Of a DNA stretch of 64,000 nt, positions 22,601 to 33,414 are shown piece by piece. Under the pieces are notes generated by a model. That model was not told where the DNA came from, ran no database searches, and was given only the letters and a program-made list of their open reading frames with translations. Each line of letters begins with the position of its first letter. Within the stretch, counting starts at the first letter, position 1. A program made the translations under genes and the position numbers. Source of the stretch: Piscicola geometra (lineage: Eukaryota > Annelida > Clitellata > Hirudinida > Piscicolidae); assembly GCA_943735955.1 (NCBI GenBank), contig OX030957.1, positions 9,925,100 through 9,989,099 of the forward strand, in the 5' to 3' direction.

Positions 22601-24546
22601 TGACCATTTTGATTTCATCTGAAAAGTTTTCATCATCACCCATTTGTTCTAATCTCCCTAATCTTTGGACTTATCATAACAACTTCAAATGTAGTGTTGG
22701 AGATTTAGACATTGGCAATAGTGGCTTCGTTATACATTTATATTGTATTTAATACTTATTTAATACTTATTTTAAGTACGGAGTATCGATGAAATAAAGA
22801 TTTCCATACCTAGAAGTTTTCTGAAAAATCATTGTTAAAGAATCCAATCCCACTAACTGTTATTCCCGTTTTTCCCGTTCCCGATTTAAAAGTTGATTCC
22901 CGTTCCCGTCTTTTCCCTTTCCCGATTGGAATGTTGATTCCCGTTCCCGTTCCCGTCCCGAAAACCTATTCCCGGTTCCCGACTTTTCCCGTCCCGAAAT
23001 TAATTTTCATTCCCGTTCCCGCAGGACTCCCGCGGGTACCCGGTCAGATCGGGTACCCGGTCCGACCTCTATCACCCACACCACTCATCCCTCAACTCAT
23101 TCACACCACTCATCCATCCACTCACCCACACCACTCATCCATCAACTCACCCACACCACTCACCCATCAACTCACCCACACCACTCATCTAACCATCAAC
23201 TCACCCACACCACTCATCCCTCAACTCACCCACACCACTCATCTAACCATCAACTCACCCACACCACTCATCCATCAACTCACCCACACCACTCATCTAA
23301 CCATCAACTCACCCACACCACTCACCCATCAACTCACCCACACCACCTATCTAACCATCAACTCACCCACACCACTCACCCATCAACTCACCCACACCAC
23401 CCATCTAACCATCAACTCACCCACACCACTCATCCATCCACTCACCCACACCACTCATCTAACCATCAACTCACCCACACCACTCACCCATCAACTCACC
23501 CACACCACTCATCCATCAACTCACCCACACCACTCACCCATCAACTCACCCACACCACTCATCCATCAACTCACCCACACCACTCATCCATCAACTCACC
23601 CACACCGCTCATCCATCAACTCACCCACACCACTCATCCATCAACTCACCCACACCACTCATCCATCAACTCACCCACACCACTCATCCATCAACTCACC
23701 CACACCACTCATCCATCAACTCACCCACACCACTCATCCATCAACTCACCCACACCACTCATCCATCAACTCACCCACGTCACTCACCTAACCATCACGG
23801 CATGCATCCTCACCCAGGAGGCTGCAATGGCGAAGTTGGCTGCTTCAGAGACGGCAACATTTGTAGCACACCAGGTCTTGTTGTTATTATTGCTATTGTT
23901 ATTGTTGTAGTTGTTATTAGTTTTGTTTTTCAATTTTTCTTTTTCAATTTTTCTTTTCCAATTTTTCTTTTCTTTCTTGTTTATCTTCTTGTCCTCGTCG
24001 TAATTCAGATTGGATGCGGGAATATGGTCTTTGTATTTGCTATTTTTAAAATGTTTTCGTTGGTGTTTCAGTCGTTACTCTTAATGATTCCCTACCCGTG
24101 TAGTAGCAACCCTCTCATAAAAACAATGCGTATTTATAATGCGCCAAGGCACGCATCTGAGGCGCCACTCACACGACATAAGTCGTGAAAACACCGCCTC
24201 ATATACACTAGGTATATGATAGCTCACGGTTGGCTGAACAGGTATTCGAACTGGTGACCTTTAAGTTGCAGGTCCAACGACTTCACCATTCAAGCCAACC
24301 TGCTCGCCGTATTCACCATATTCCAACATATTCATTTCCCATCCTCCTCCCTCCCTCCCTCGACCACCACTGCACCACCACTGTACACAGGCGATGCAGG
24401 TGCTGGGCGGCATGGGCTACGTGGCGGACATGCCGGTGGAGAGACACTACCGAGACGCCAGGATCACCGAGATCTACGAAGGAACCTCCGAAATCATGCG
24501 TCTCGTCGTCGCCGGAAACCTCCTCAAAGAGTACCAGATCTCATAG
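16676..24546 (+). CDS. ACADS: Short-chain specific acyl-CoA dehydrogenase, mitochondrial
   Basis: Exons: 16676-16827, 18105-18254, 18476-18587, 19077-19228, 19746-19916, 20324-20380, 20548-20628, 20875-20970, 23818-23874, 24391-24546 (TAG). All phases agree. The family uses FAD to oxidise short-chain acyl-CoA in the first step of beta-oxidation, as a matrix homotetramer passing electrons to ETF. Family signatures visible: ETHQML at the N-terminus, [31 protein letters not shown] (acyl-CoA dehydrogenase signature 1), [48 protein letters not shown], and [15 protein letters not shown], whose EIYEGT contains the catalytic glutamate expected in this enzyme. Closest remembered match is ACADS rather than ACADSB or ACADM. 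The 5' end is uncertain (see 16513-16546). Introns hold a LINE relic, a complete hAT element and a SINE. The donor of the exon ending at 19916 is duplicated in tandem. Confidence 0.93.
17012..17783 (-). pseudogene. LINE endonuclease-domain relic in ACADS intron
   Basis: The minus strand encodes an exonuclease-endonuclease-phosphatase fold typical of non-LTR retrotransposons: [24 protein letters not shown] (GDFN catalytic motif), [19 protein letters not shown] with the SW...H..IDY pattern, and [16 protein letters not shown] CWTDHRLI (catalytic SDH/TDH). Such fragments are often annotated as craniofacial development protein 2-like. The frame is lost near 17160 and resumes as [18 protein letters not shown] in another frame, and there is no reverse transcriptase, so it is dead and 5'/3' truncated. 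Confidence 0.85.
18770..19072. repeat. 32-bp minisatellite in ACADS intron
   Basis: About nine copies of a unit containing CCACACCACAATGACTAC, ending immediately before the acceptor at 19076. Confidence 0.9.
19500..19735. repeat. CA/CC-rich minisatellite in ACADS intron
   Basis: Two long imperfect copies of a unit containing ATATCACCCACACCACA and CATCATATGACATTACA. Confidence 0.8.
19917..20060. repeat. 31-bp minisatellite that copies the ACADS splice donor
   Basis: The unit contains GCTATG followed by GTGAGAAG or GTTGGAG. The first two units both carry GCTATG|GTGAGAAG, that is, the last exon bases plus donor. Confidence 0.9.
20381..20547. repeat. GAT-repeat intron of ACADS
   Basis: The whole 167-bp intron is GATGATGGTGAT-type repeat from the donor GTGTGG to the acceptor GATGACACAG. 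Confidence 0.95.
21365..21479. repeat. 25-bp minisatellite, part left of hAT insertion
   Basis: CATCAACTCACCCACACCAC-type units; the same array continues at 23072 after the hAT element, so the element landed inside it. Confidence 0.9.
21480..23071 (-). mobile_element. hAT element with 8-bp target duplication (1592 bp)
   Basis: Perfect 12-bp ends: TAGAGGTCGGAC on the left and its inverse on the right. TCACCCAC flanks both ends (21472-21479 and 23072-23079), an exact 8-bp target duplication. Both subterminal regions (about 21505-21710 and 22863-23020) carry many CCCGTTCCCG or CCCGTCCCG motifs in the same, not inverted, orientation. The interior encodes only a C-terminal hAT dimerisation fragment on the minus strand, so the copy is not autonomous. 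Confidence 0.9.
21894..22142 (-). pseudogene. hAT transposase C-terminal (dimerisation) fragment
   Basis: The reading frame gives [20 protein letters not shown] followed by [12 protein letters not shown] and a basic tail. This is the hATC pattern (small residues before E.R.FS..G), but the BED finger, the RNase H-like core and its catalytic residues are absent. Confidence 0.75.
23072..23800. repeat. 25-bp minisatellite, part right of hAT insertion
   Basis: About 29 units of CCACTCATCCATCAACTCAC plus CCACA with CATCTAACC variants, reaching to within 20 bp of the ACADS acceptor at 23817. It gives a spurious 319-codon frame. Confidence 0.95.
24090..24306 (-). mobile_element. tRNA-derived SINE, copy 1
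   Basis: The minus strand starts with a tRNA-like head: A box TTGGCTTGAATGG, B box AGTTCGAATACC. It shares the core CACTAGGTATATGATAG and the AACTTAAAGGTC segment with the copies at 52433-52660 and 55852-56072. More diverged than those two. Intronic in ACADS. Confidence 0.8.
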
Positions 24547-24593
24547 CGACCGCTCTCTTTTAGAGTCGTCACACTTGCATTCACATATAACTA

Positions 24594-24790
<197 letters not shown>

Positions 24791-26460
24791 TGTGGATTTT
24801 TTTTACAAATCAATTATTCAATGCTTTACTATATTTTAAAAATATTATGTCTTATTATTATTGTTGTTTTTTTCCCTACTATTATTTATTATTACCTTTC
24901 ACGCTAATCGCCTTTAAATCACCTTCGAATTTGAATGTATCACTGAATTTTAAATTATTTCTGAGAATTTTGAAACTTCATTTGTTTACGAAACTTAATC
25001 ACACTCACTTTTGTTTTCTATGTTATGAATATTCAAATTGAATTTCAATAAATTGTACAGTAGTCATCACCATCTTCTTGGTCTTTTTAGTCGACCATAG
25101 TTACTTTCAATTATATAATGCAATTGCAAGCCCAATGTCTTCGAATGTTTTTAAATCGTTTTTTTTTCAAAATTAACAACACTTTTTCGATTAAAAATAT
25201 CAAAACCATTAGTTCTTTGTTAATCTGTCCGAAAATTAAAGGCGGAAAATGCAAAAATATTTTCGAAAATAAGTGTCCTTGAACAATGATTTTCGGAATA
25301 AATAATAGATGCTTTTAGGTATTGTTCTTCAAAGTATATTATATTATGGGTATGCTTAGAGCTTGCTTAGCTAAACTTCGAAAGAAAATTTAATGAGTAT
25401 TTTAAAAACAAATAAATGGCTTCAATAACTCATGATGATATAAGTTATAGGTAAACCATAGAAAGGTTACCAATTAATTAGCTTTTTAAATTATTTTTTT
25501 AAGTGGCTTAAACGTTTTTGGAAATAATTCGTCTTTACTTGCTCTTTCATGATTTCTTGTATTCAAATCTCTGCACAACGTCATGTGTGCATCTTTATTT
25601 CATTTCATGCGTCAAAATGAAAGACTAATCAGTGAGGGAGACCCCTTGAGGTTTTGCTCAATAAATTGTTTTAGCAGTTTTAATTAGTTCTCAATTAATT
25701 TTCACAGAAGAGCTAAAATATCTCGTGTTTTCTTTAAAATTAATTAGCATTTTAAGTCTTTTGAAAAACTCATATTGGTTCAAATTGGTGGATGAATTTA
25801 AAATGTTTATTAAAGTGTGACTTGGTATTTATTCAGACTCCAAAAAAAATTGTATGTTTTATAGTTTGAAATGTATAAATTGGAAAAGTGTATTAGAGAC
25901 GGGGTGAGACTGAATTGATGATGTTATAGCGGTCTATAAAACAAGATGAAAAGATAGAACTATAGGGGTTAATCCAGAATCGATTACAGACTTACAATTT
26001 GCAGTGTCTTACTTGTTTTTGAAAAGAATGGAAAATCGTATCCGAGACTAAATGCGTTTTTTGAAGAAAAGGAATATTTAAAAAATCCTGTAAAATTATC
26101 ATAATAAATACTACGATGTTATACTTTCTAGCTATTTAAAAGTTTAAATTAGGCTAAAAACGCATGTTTTAAATTTCTTCTACAAATCTCAAATATTAAC
26201 CCATAAATGCTATGGAAGGCAGGGGAAAGATATATTAAAGAAACATCTCTACAACATCTCTACAATAACTGAAGAGTGCTTTGAATGTTCTCTAAAATGA
26301 TATGAATTTTAAAATAAAGTGTTCAATAAATTAATCTTTATAGCCCTTTATACTTTTGAAAATATTAGCTTGAAAGTTTGTTGAAACAAATATTTCAGAA
26401 AAATGTTTAGTAATATTTATTATTTTAATATATGAAAAATAGGTTGTTATTAAATAAATT
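24791..26460. other. AT-rich spacer between ACADS and the U2 array
   Basis: Holds the ACADS poly(A) candidate; otherwise no gene, RNA or repeat structure recognised. Confidence 0.6.
25047..25052 (+). promoter_or_regulatory. Candidate polyadenylation signal of ACADS
   Basis: AATAAA 500 bp after the stop, beyond the GT microsatellite, followed within 30 bp by a GT-containing stretch. Confidence 0.4.
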
Positions 26461-26505
26461 TAACAAATCATTTAATAGATCCCACAAATATAATTCAGAG
26501 GTTAG

Positions 26506-26514
26506 TATATAAAT
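26506..26514 (+). promoter_or_regulatory. TATA-like box of U2 copy 1
   Basis: TATATAAAT lies 29 to 21 bases before the U2 5' end, and the same box precedes copies 2-7. Copy 8 has TATATCAAT. The -85 to -45 region (AATAGATCCCACAAATATAA and following) is also conserved in copies 1-7 and is where a proximal sequence element would be expected. Confidence 0.55.
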
Positions 26515-26534
26515 ATCATGAAAATGATAAAGTT

Positions 26535-26721
26535 ATCGCTTCTCGGCCTAATGGCTAAGATCAAAAGTGTAGTATCTGTTCTTATCAGCTTAATATCTGA
26601 TACGCCTCCTATACGGAGGCATCGATATTAAACCAATCTTTGGTCCGCGGAGAAAGTCTCGGGCTTGCTCGACCTTCTCCACGGGTTGGCCCGGTATCGC
26701 ACTACCTCCGGGATCGGCCCA
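26535..26721 (+). ncRNA. U2 spliceosomal snRNA, copy 1
   Basis: Recognised by the 5' end ATCGCTTCTCGGCCTAATGG, the branch-point pairing segment GTGTAGTATCTGTTCTTATC, stem IIa (TATCAG...CTGATA), stem IIb (GCCTCC TATAC GGAGGC), the Sm-site region AATCTTTGG, stem III (GGAGAA...TTCTCC) and stem IV (CCCGG...CCGGG). 187 nt, the usual U2 length. The 3' flank CATACTCTCC differs slightly from the other copies. Confidence 0.97.
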
Positions 26722-27514
26722 TACTCTCCAATTATGAATAATAATGAATTCTATTTTTCATTTTGGTATATTGTGGTTTGCGTTTATAAAAAACAATTTT
26801 CTCGTATGTATTGAAAAAGTTTATTTTCACGAAAAGGTTAATAATTGTAATAATTATTTAAAATAATTGATCTTCAAGTTTTAACCATTGGAATTTGTGA
26901 AAAGTGAAGTGAATTCAAGTGTTGAATTTTTTTGAAAGTTCTAATTTCCAAGAAAAGCATTGTCAATTTAATTCCTGAATGATAATGGCTCTATCTCATA
27001 GTGGAAATATTTCTAAATAAGTCGTATAAAGGATAGAAGAAGGGTTTTCATAAATTTCAATGAGTTTATCTTGATTCAAATTAACAATACATGAAATTTG
27101 ACACACAAATTAACTCTGTACGTTGAAAATAAATCCGCCCAATTGTGAATGGAAAAAACCACACAAAAGTGTGATTTCAAACCTTTCATTCAATTGAATA
27201 GAATAAAAAGCGTTATATAAATTTATTTGATTATTGATTGCTTAATTAATAGAAAAAAAAAATTAAAATTTGCTAAACCTTTTTGAAATTGCTCATACTT
27301 CAATATTTTCATTTCGATAAAATATTTTTTCTCACCAGGTTTTTTAAAACAAATATTTTTTTGAAATGCTTGAAAAAATGTATTATTTAAATAAATGAAA
27401 ATAAATCTTAATTAATTAAACATTTTTAAAATTTAGTTTTTAACAAATCATTTAATAGATCCCACAAATATAATTCAGAGGTTAGTATATAAATATCATG
27501 AAAATGATAAAGTT

Positions 27515-27701
27515 ATCGCTTCTCGGCCTAATGGCTAAGATCAAAAGTGTAGTATCTGTTCTTATCAGCTTAATATCTGATACGCCTCCTATACGGAGGC
27601 ATCGATATTAAACCAATCTTTGGTCCGCGGAGAAAGTCTCGGGCTTGCTCGACCTTCTCCACGGGTTGGCCCGGTATCGCACTACCTCCGGGATCGGCCC
27701 A
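27515..27701 (+). ncRNA. U2 snRNA, copy 2
   Basis: RNA region identical to copy 1 as read; loop IIb is TATAC. Confidence 0.97.
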
Positions 27702-28494
27702 TGTTCTCCAATTATGAATAATAATGAATTCTATTTTTCAATTTGGTATATTGTGGTTTGCGTTTATAAAAAACAATTTTCTCGTATGTATTGAAAAAGT
27801 TTATTTTCACGAAAAGGTTAACAATTGTAATAATCATTTAAAATAATTGATCTTCATGTTTTAACCATTGGAATTTGTGAAAAGTGAAGTGAATTCAAGT
27901 GTTGAATTTTTTTGAAAGTTCTAATTTCCAAGTAAAGCATTGTCAATTTAATTCCTGAATGATAATGGCTCTATCTCATATTGGAACTATTTCTAAATAA
28001 GTCGTATAAAGGATAGAAGAAGGGTTTTCATAAATTTCAATGAGTTTATCTTGATTCAAATTAACAATACATGAAATTTGACACACAAATTAACTCTGTA
28101 CGTTGAAAATAAATCCGCCCAATTGTGAATGGAAAAAACCACACAAAAGTGTGATTTCAAACCTTTCATTCAATTGAATAGAATAAAAAGCGTTATATAA
28201 ATTTATTTGATTATTGATTGCTTAATTAATAGAAAAAAAAAATTAAAATTTGCTAAACCTTTTTGAAATTGCTCATACTTCAATATTTTCATTTCGATAA
28301 AATATTTTTTCTCACCAGGTTTTTTAAAACAAATATTTTTTTGAAATGCTTGAAAAAATGTATTATTTAAATAAATGAAAATAAATCTTAATTAATTAAA
28401 CATTTTTAAAATTTAGTTTATAACTAATCATTTAATAGATTCCACAAATAGAATTCAGAGGTTAGTATATAAATATCATGAAAATGTTAAAGTT

Positions 28495-28681
28495 ATCGCT
28501 TCTCGGCCTAATGGCTAAGATCAAAAGTGTAGTATCTGTTCTTATCAGCTTAATATCTGATACGCCTCCTTTACGGAGGCATCGATATTAAACCAATCTT
28601 TGGTCCGCGGAGAAAGTCTCGGGCTTGCTCGACCTTCTCCACGGGTTGGCCCGGTATCGCACTACCTCCGGGATCGGCCCA
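28495..28681 (+). ncRNA. U2 snRNA, copy 3 (loop IIb variant)
   Basis: Same as copy 1 except loop IIb reads TTTAC. Its upstream flank also differs (GATTCCACAAATAGAATTC). Confidence 0.97.
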
Positions 28682-29474
28682 TGTTCTCCAATTATGAATA
28701 ATAATGAATTCTATTTTTCAATTTGGTATATTGTGGTTTGCGTTTATAAAAAACAATTTTCTCGTATGTATTGAAAAAGTTTATTTTCACGAAAAGGTTA
28801 CCAATTGTAATAATCATTTAAAATAATTGATCTTCATGTTTTAACCATTGGAATTTGTGAAAAGTGAAGTGAATTCAAGTGTTGAATTTTTTTGAAAGTT
28901 CTAATTTCCAAGTAAAGCATTGTCAATTTAATTCCTGAATGATAATGGCTCTATCTCATATTGGAACTATTTCTAAATAAGTCGTATAAAGGATAGAAGA
29001 AGGGTTTTCATAAATTTCAATGAGTTTATCTTGATTCAAATTAACAATACATGAAATTTGACACACAAATTAACTCTGTACGTTGAAAATAAATCCGCCC
29101 AATTGTGAATGGAAAAAACCACACAAAAGTGTGATTTCAAACCTTTCATTCAATTGAATAGAATAAAAAGCGTTATATAAATTTATTTGATTATTGATTG
29201 CTTAATTAATAGAAAAAAAAAATTAAAATTTGCTAAACCTTTTTGAAATTGCTCATACTTCAATATTTTCATTTCGATAAAATATTTTTTCTCACCAGGT
29301 TTTTTAAAACAAATATTTTTTTGAAATGCTTGAAAAAATGTATTATTTAAATAAATGAAAATAAATCTTAATTAATTAAACATTTTTAAAATTTAGTTTT
29401 TAACAAATCATTTAATAGATCCCACAAATATAATTCAGAGGTTAGTATATAAATATCATGAAAATGATAAAGTT

Positions 29475-29661
29475 ATCGCTTCTCGGCCTAATGGCTAAGA
29501 TCAAAAGTGTAGTATCTGTTCTTATCAGCTTAATATCTGATACGCCTCCTATACGGAGGCATCGATATTAAACCAATCTTTGGTCCGCGGAGAAAGTCTC
29601 GGGCTTGCTCGACCTTCTCCACGGGTTGGCCCGGTATCGCACTACCTCCGGGATCGGCCCA
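29475..29661 (+). ncRNA. U2 snRNA, copy 4
   Basis: RNA region as in copy 1; loop IIb TATAC. Confidence 0.97.
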
Positions 29662-30454
29662 TGTTCTCCAATTATGAATAATAATGAATTCTATTTTTCA
29701 ATTTGGTATATTGTGGTTTGCGTTTATAAAAAACAATTTTCTCGTATGTATTGAAAAAGTTTATTTTCACGAAAAGGTTAACAATTGTAATAATCATTTA
29801 AAATAATTGATCTTCATGTTTTAACCATTGGAATTTGTGAAAAGTGAAGTGAATTCAAGTGTTGAATTTTTTTGAAAGTTCTAATTTCCAAGTAAAGCAT
29901 TGTCAATTTAATTCCTGAATGATAATGGCTCTATCTCATATTGGAACTATTTCTAAATAAGTCGTATAAAGGATAGAAGAAGGGTTTTCATAAATTTCAA
30001 TGAGTTTATCTTGATTCAAATTAACAATACATGAAATTTGACACACAAATTAACTCTGTACGTTGAAAATAAATCCGCCCAATTGTGAATGGAAAAAACC
30101 ACACAAAAGTGTGATTTCAAACCTTTCATTCAATTGAATAGAATAAAAAGCGTTATATAAATTTATTTGATTATTGATTGCTTAATTAATAGAAAAAAAA
30201 AATTAAAATTTGCTAAACCTTTTTGAAATTGCTCATACTTCAATATTTTCATTTCGATAAAATATTTTTTCTCACCAGGTTTTTTAAAACAAATATTTTT
30301 TTGAAATGCTTGAAAAAATGTATTATTTAAATAAATGAAAATAAATCTTAATTAATTAAACATTTTTAAAATTTAGTTTTTAACAAATCATTTAATAGAT
30401 CCCACAAATATAATTCAGAGGTTAGTATATAAATATCATGAAAATGATAAAGTT

Positions 30455-30641
30455 ATCGCTTCTCGGCCTAATGGCTAAGATCAAAAGTGTAGTATCTGTT
30501 CTTATCAGCTTAATATCTGATACGCCTCCTATACGGAGGCATCGATATTAAACCAATCTTTGGTCCGCGGAGAAAGTCTCGGGCTTGCTCGACCTTCTCC
30601 ACGGGTTGGCCCGGTATCGCACTACCTCCGGGATCGGCCCA
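30455..30641 (+). ncRNA. U2 snRNA, copy 5
   Basis: RNA region as in copy 1; the whole unit appears identical to that of copy 4. Confidence 0.97.
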
Positions 30642-31434
30642 TGTTCTCCAATTATGAATAATAATGAATTCTATTTTTCAATTTGGTATATTGTGGTTTG
30701 CGTTTATAAAAAACAATTTTCTCGTATGTATTGAAAAAGTTTATTTTCACGAAAAGGTTAACAATTGTAATAATCATTTAAAATAATTGATCTTCATGTT
30801 TTAACCATTGGAATTTGTGAAAAGTGAAGTGAATTCAAGTGTTGAATTTTTTTGAAAGTTCTAATTTCCAAGTAAAGCATTGTCAATTTAATTCCTGAAT
30901 GATAATGGCTCTATCTCATATTGGAACTATTTCTAAATAAGTCGTATAAAGGATAGAAGAAGGGTTTTCATAAATTTCAATGAGTTTATCTTGATTCAAA
31001 TTAACAATACATGAAATTTGACACACAAATTAACTCTGTACGTTGAAAATAAATCCGCCCAATTGTGAATGGAAAAAACCACACAAAAGTGTGATTTCAA
31101 ACCTTTCATTCAATTGAATAGAATAAAAAGCGTTATATAAATTTATTTGATTATTGATTGCTTAATTAATAGAAAAAAAAAATTAAAATTTGCTAAACCT
31201 TTTTGAAATTGCTCATACTTCAATATTTTCATTTCGATAAAATATTTTTTCTCACCAGGTTTTTTAAAACAAATATTTTTTTGAAATGCTTGAAAAAATG
31301 TATTATTTAAATAAATGAAAATAAATCTTAATTAATTAAACATTTTTAAAATTTAGTTTTTAACAAATCATTTAATAGATTCCACAAATAGAATTCAGAG
31401 GTTAGTATATAAATATCATGAAAATGTTTAAGTT

Positions 31435-31621
31435 ATCGCTTCTCGGCCTAATGGCTAAGATCAAAAGTGTAGTATCTGTTCTTATCAGCTTAATATCTGA
31501 TACGCCTCCTTTACGGAGGCATCGATATTAAACCAATCTTTGGTCCGCGGAGAAAGTCTCGGGCTTGCTCGACCTTCTCCACGGGTTGGCCCGGTATCGC
31601 ACTACCTCCGGGATCGGCCCA
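31435..31621 (+). ncRNA. U2 snRNA, copy 6 (loop IIb variant)
   Basis: Carries the TTTAC loop and the same variant upstream flank as copy 3. Confidence 0.97.
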
Positions 31622-32413
31622 TGTTCTCCAATTATGAATAATAATGAATTCTATTTTTCAATTTGGTATATTGTGGTTTGCGTTTATAAAAAACATTTTT
31701 CTCGTATGTATTGAAAAAGTTTATTTTCACGAAAAGGTTAACAATTGTAATAATCATTTAAAATAATTGATCTTCATGTTTTAACCATTGGAATTTGTGA
31801 AAAGTGAAGTGAATTCAAGTGTTGAATTTTTTTGAAAGTTCTAATTTCCAAGTAAAGCATTGTCAATTTAATTCCTGAATGATAATGGCTCTATCTCATA
31901 TTGGAACTATTTCTAAATAAGTCGTATAAAGGATAGAAGAAGGGTTTTCATAAATTTCAATGAGTTTATCTTAATTCAAATTAACAATACATGAAATTTG
32001 ACACACAAATTAACTCTGTACGTTGAAAATAAATCCGCCCAATTGTGAATGGAAAAAACCACACAAAAGTGTGATTTCAAACCTTTCATTCAATTGAATA
32101 GAATAAAAAGCGTTATATAAATTTATTTGATTATTGATTGCTTAATTAATAGAAAAAAAAATTAAAATTTGCTAAACCTTTTTGAAATTGCTCATACTTC
32201 AATATTTTCATTTCGATAAAATATTTTTTCTCACCAGGTTTTTTAAAACAAATATTTTTTTGAAATGCTTGAAAAAATGTATTATTTAAATAAATGAAAA
32301 TAAATCTTAATTAATTAAACATTTTTAAAATTTAGTTTTTAACAAATCATTTAATAGATCCCACAAATATAATTCAGAGGTTAGTATATAAATATCATGA
32401 AAATTTTTAAGTT

Positions 32414-32600
32414 ATCGCTTCTCGGCCTAATGGCTAAGATCAAAAGTGTAGTATCTGTTCTTATCAGCTTAATATCTGATACGCCTCCTATACGGAGGCA
32501 TCGATATTAAACCAATCTTTGGTCCGCGGAGAAAGTCTCGGGCTTGCTCGACCTTCTCCACGGGTTGGCCCGGTATCGCACTACCTCCGGGATCGGCCCA
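32414..32600 (+). ncRNA. U2 snRNA, copy 7
   Basis: RNA region as in copy 1. The spacer 3' of it diverges after about 40 bp and is broken at about 32810 by hAT-derived DNA. Confidence 0.96.
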
Positions 32601-32810
32601 TGTTCTCCAATAATGAATAATAATGAATTCTATTTTTTATTTTGGTATATTGTGGTTATGCGTTTAAAAAAAAACAATTTTCTCGTATGTATTGAAAAAG
32701 TTTAACTAGAAAAGTTTATTTTCACGAAAAGGTTAACAATTGTAATAAACATGTAAAATAATTCAAGTTTTAACCATTGGAATTTGTGGAAATGTGAAGT
32801 GAATTCAAGT

Positions 32811-33377
32811 TTTCTGCTAGTATTGCATCATGAATTCTGCAGTAGTAAAAGACCATTTTAAAATCCGAATATCAAATCTGACGAACAAAATTTCGTCGCA
32901 ACGTGTAAGCATTGTTGTGGAGTTCAGGTTAGTGGAAATATCTCGTCAAGCTCTAATTTCCTGAAGCATCTGAAGGTTAGCCCCAGTTTTTAGATCAGAA
33001 GGAGAGCCGATTGATGACAGAAAGCAATGATATTCACACTACTGTTGACAGCCGCATAGAAGAAGAAATTCACAATTATCTTTCTAGTGCTGACACTGAA
33101 CTAAAAGTTCTATTTAAATTTCTTCGACTGTGTAATGCCTTTTTGAAATTTAATGCATCTTTGCCCAGTAGTGCTGCAGTCGAAAGGTTGTTCAGTGCTG
33201 CTGGACAAATTCAGGTTCCAAGGCGTTGTAAACTTTCTGACAGCATGCTTGAAAAACTTGTCTTCTTAAGGCAAGTAACCAAAGCTGAGAGCGTTATTAA
33301 AGAGTAACGCTATAGTGTAAAACTTATAAAACTGTCTTTTATTTGTCTTTGTGTTATAAAACTCTAAAAACTCTAAA
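32811..33377 (+). mobile_element. Internally deleted BED/hAT element inside the U2 array
   Basis: Contains a BED-type zinc finger relic at about 32895-32990 (CKHCCGVQVSGNISSSSNFL then KHLK, with C..C and the HLK end; the final His is missing) and, 20 bp on, a frame from 33011 to 33307 that ends in a hAT C-terminal domain (LPSSAAVERLFSAAGQI, then RR..L....LEKLVFLR). The catalytic core expected between them, some 400 residues, is absent. It replaces about 560 bp of U2 spacer. No clear terminal repeats or target duplication found. Confidence 0.75.
33011..33307 (+). pseudogene. hAT transposase C-terminal dimerisation domain fragment
   Basis: 98-codon frame. The segment SLPSSAAVERLFSAAGQI is the hallmark of the hATC dimerisation region of ZBED-like transposases. 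Upstream residues (EEEIHNYLSSADTE) are also typical. The frame is open to a proper stop, but without a catalytic domain it cannot be a transposase. Confidence 0.8.
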
Positions 33378-33414
33378 AAGGTTAGTATATCAATATCATG
33401 AAAATAACTCAGTT

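Larger units (their letters stand above)
26461..32810 (+). repeat. Tandem U2 snRNA array, 980-bp unit, seven units
   Basis: Each unit has a 187-bp U2 gene and a 793-bp AT-rich spacer. U2 starts at 26535, 27515, 28495, 29475, 30455, 31435 and 32414, five exact 980-bp steps and one of 979. The spacers are nearly identical. The first unit's 5' flank and the seventh unit's 3' spacer (32601-32810) are more diverged, as expected at array edges. Confidence 0.97.

Noticed and set aside
22832..23791. 319-codon frame rich in [10 protein letters not shown]
   Set aside because: It starts in the hAT subterminal repeat and runs through a 25-bp minisatellite whose length does not disturb this frame; no homology.
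26461..32810. CRISPR-like array, given regular repeats and spacers
   Set aside because: The repeated 187-bp part is U2 snRNA and the spacers are nearly identical, not unique; the context is an animal genome.
33011..33307. Domesticated ZBED-type host gene
   Set aside because: Lacks the catalytic core, has a damaged BED finger and no neighbouring exons; it reads as an internally deleted transposon.
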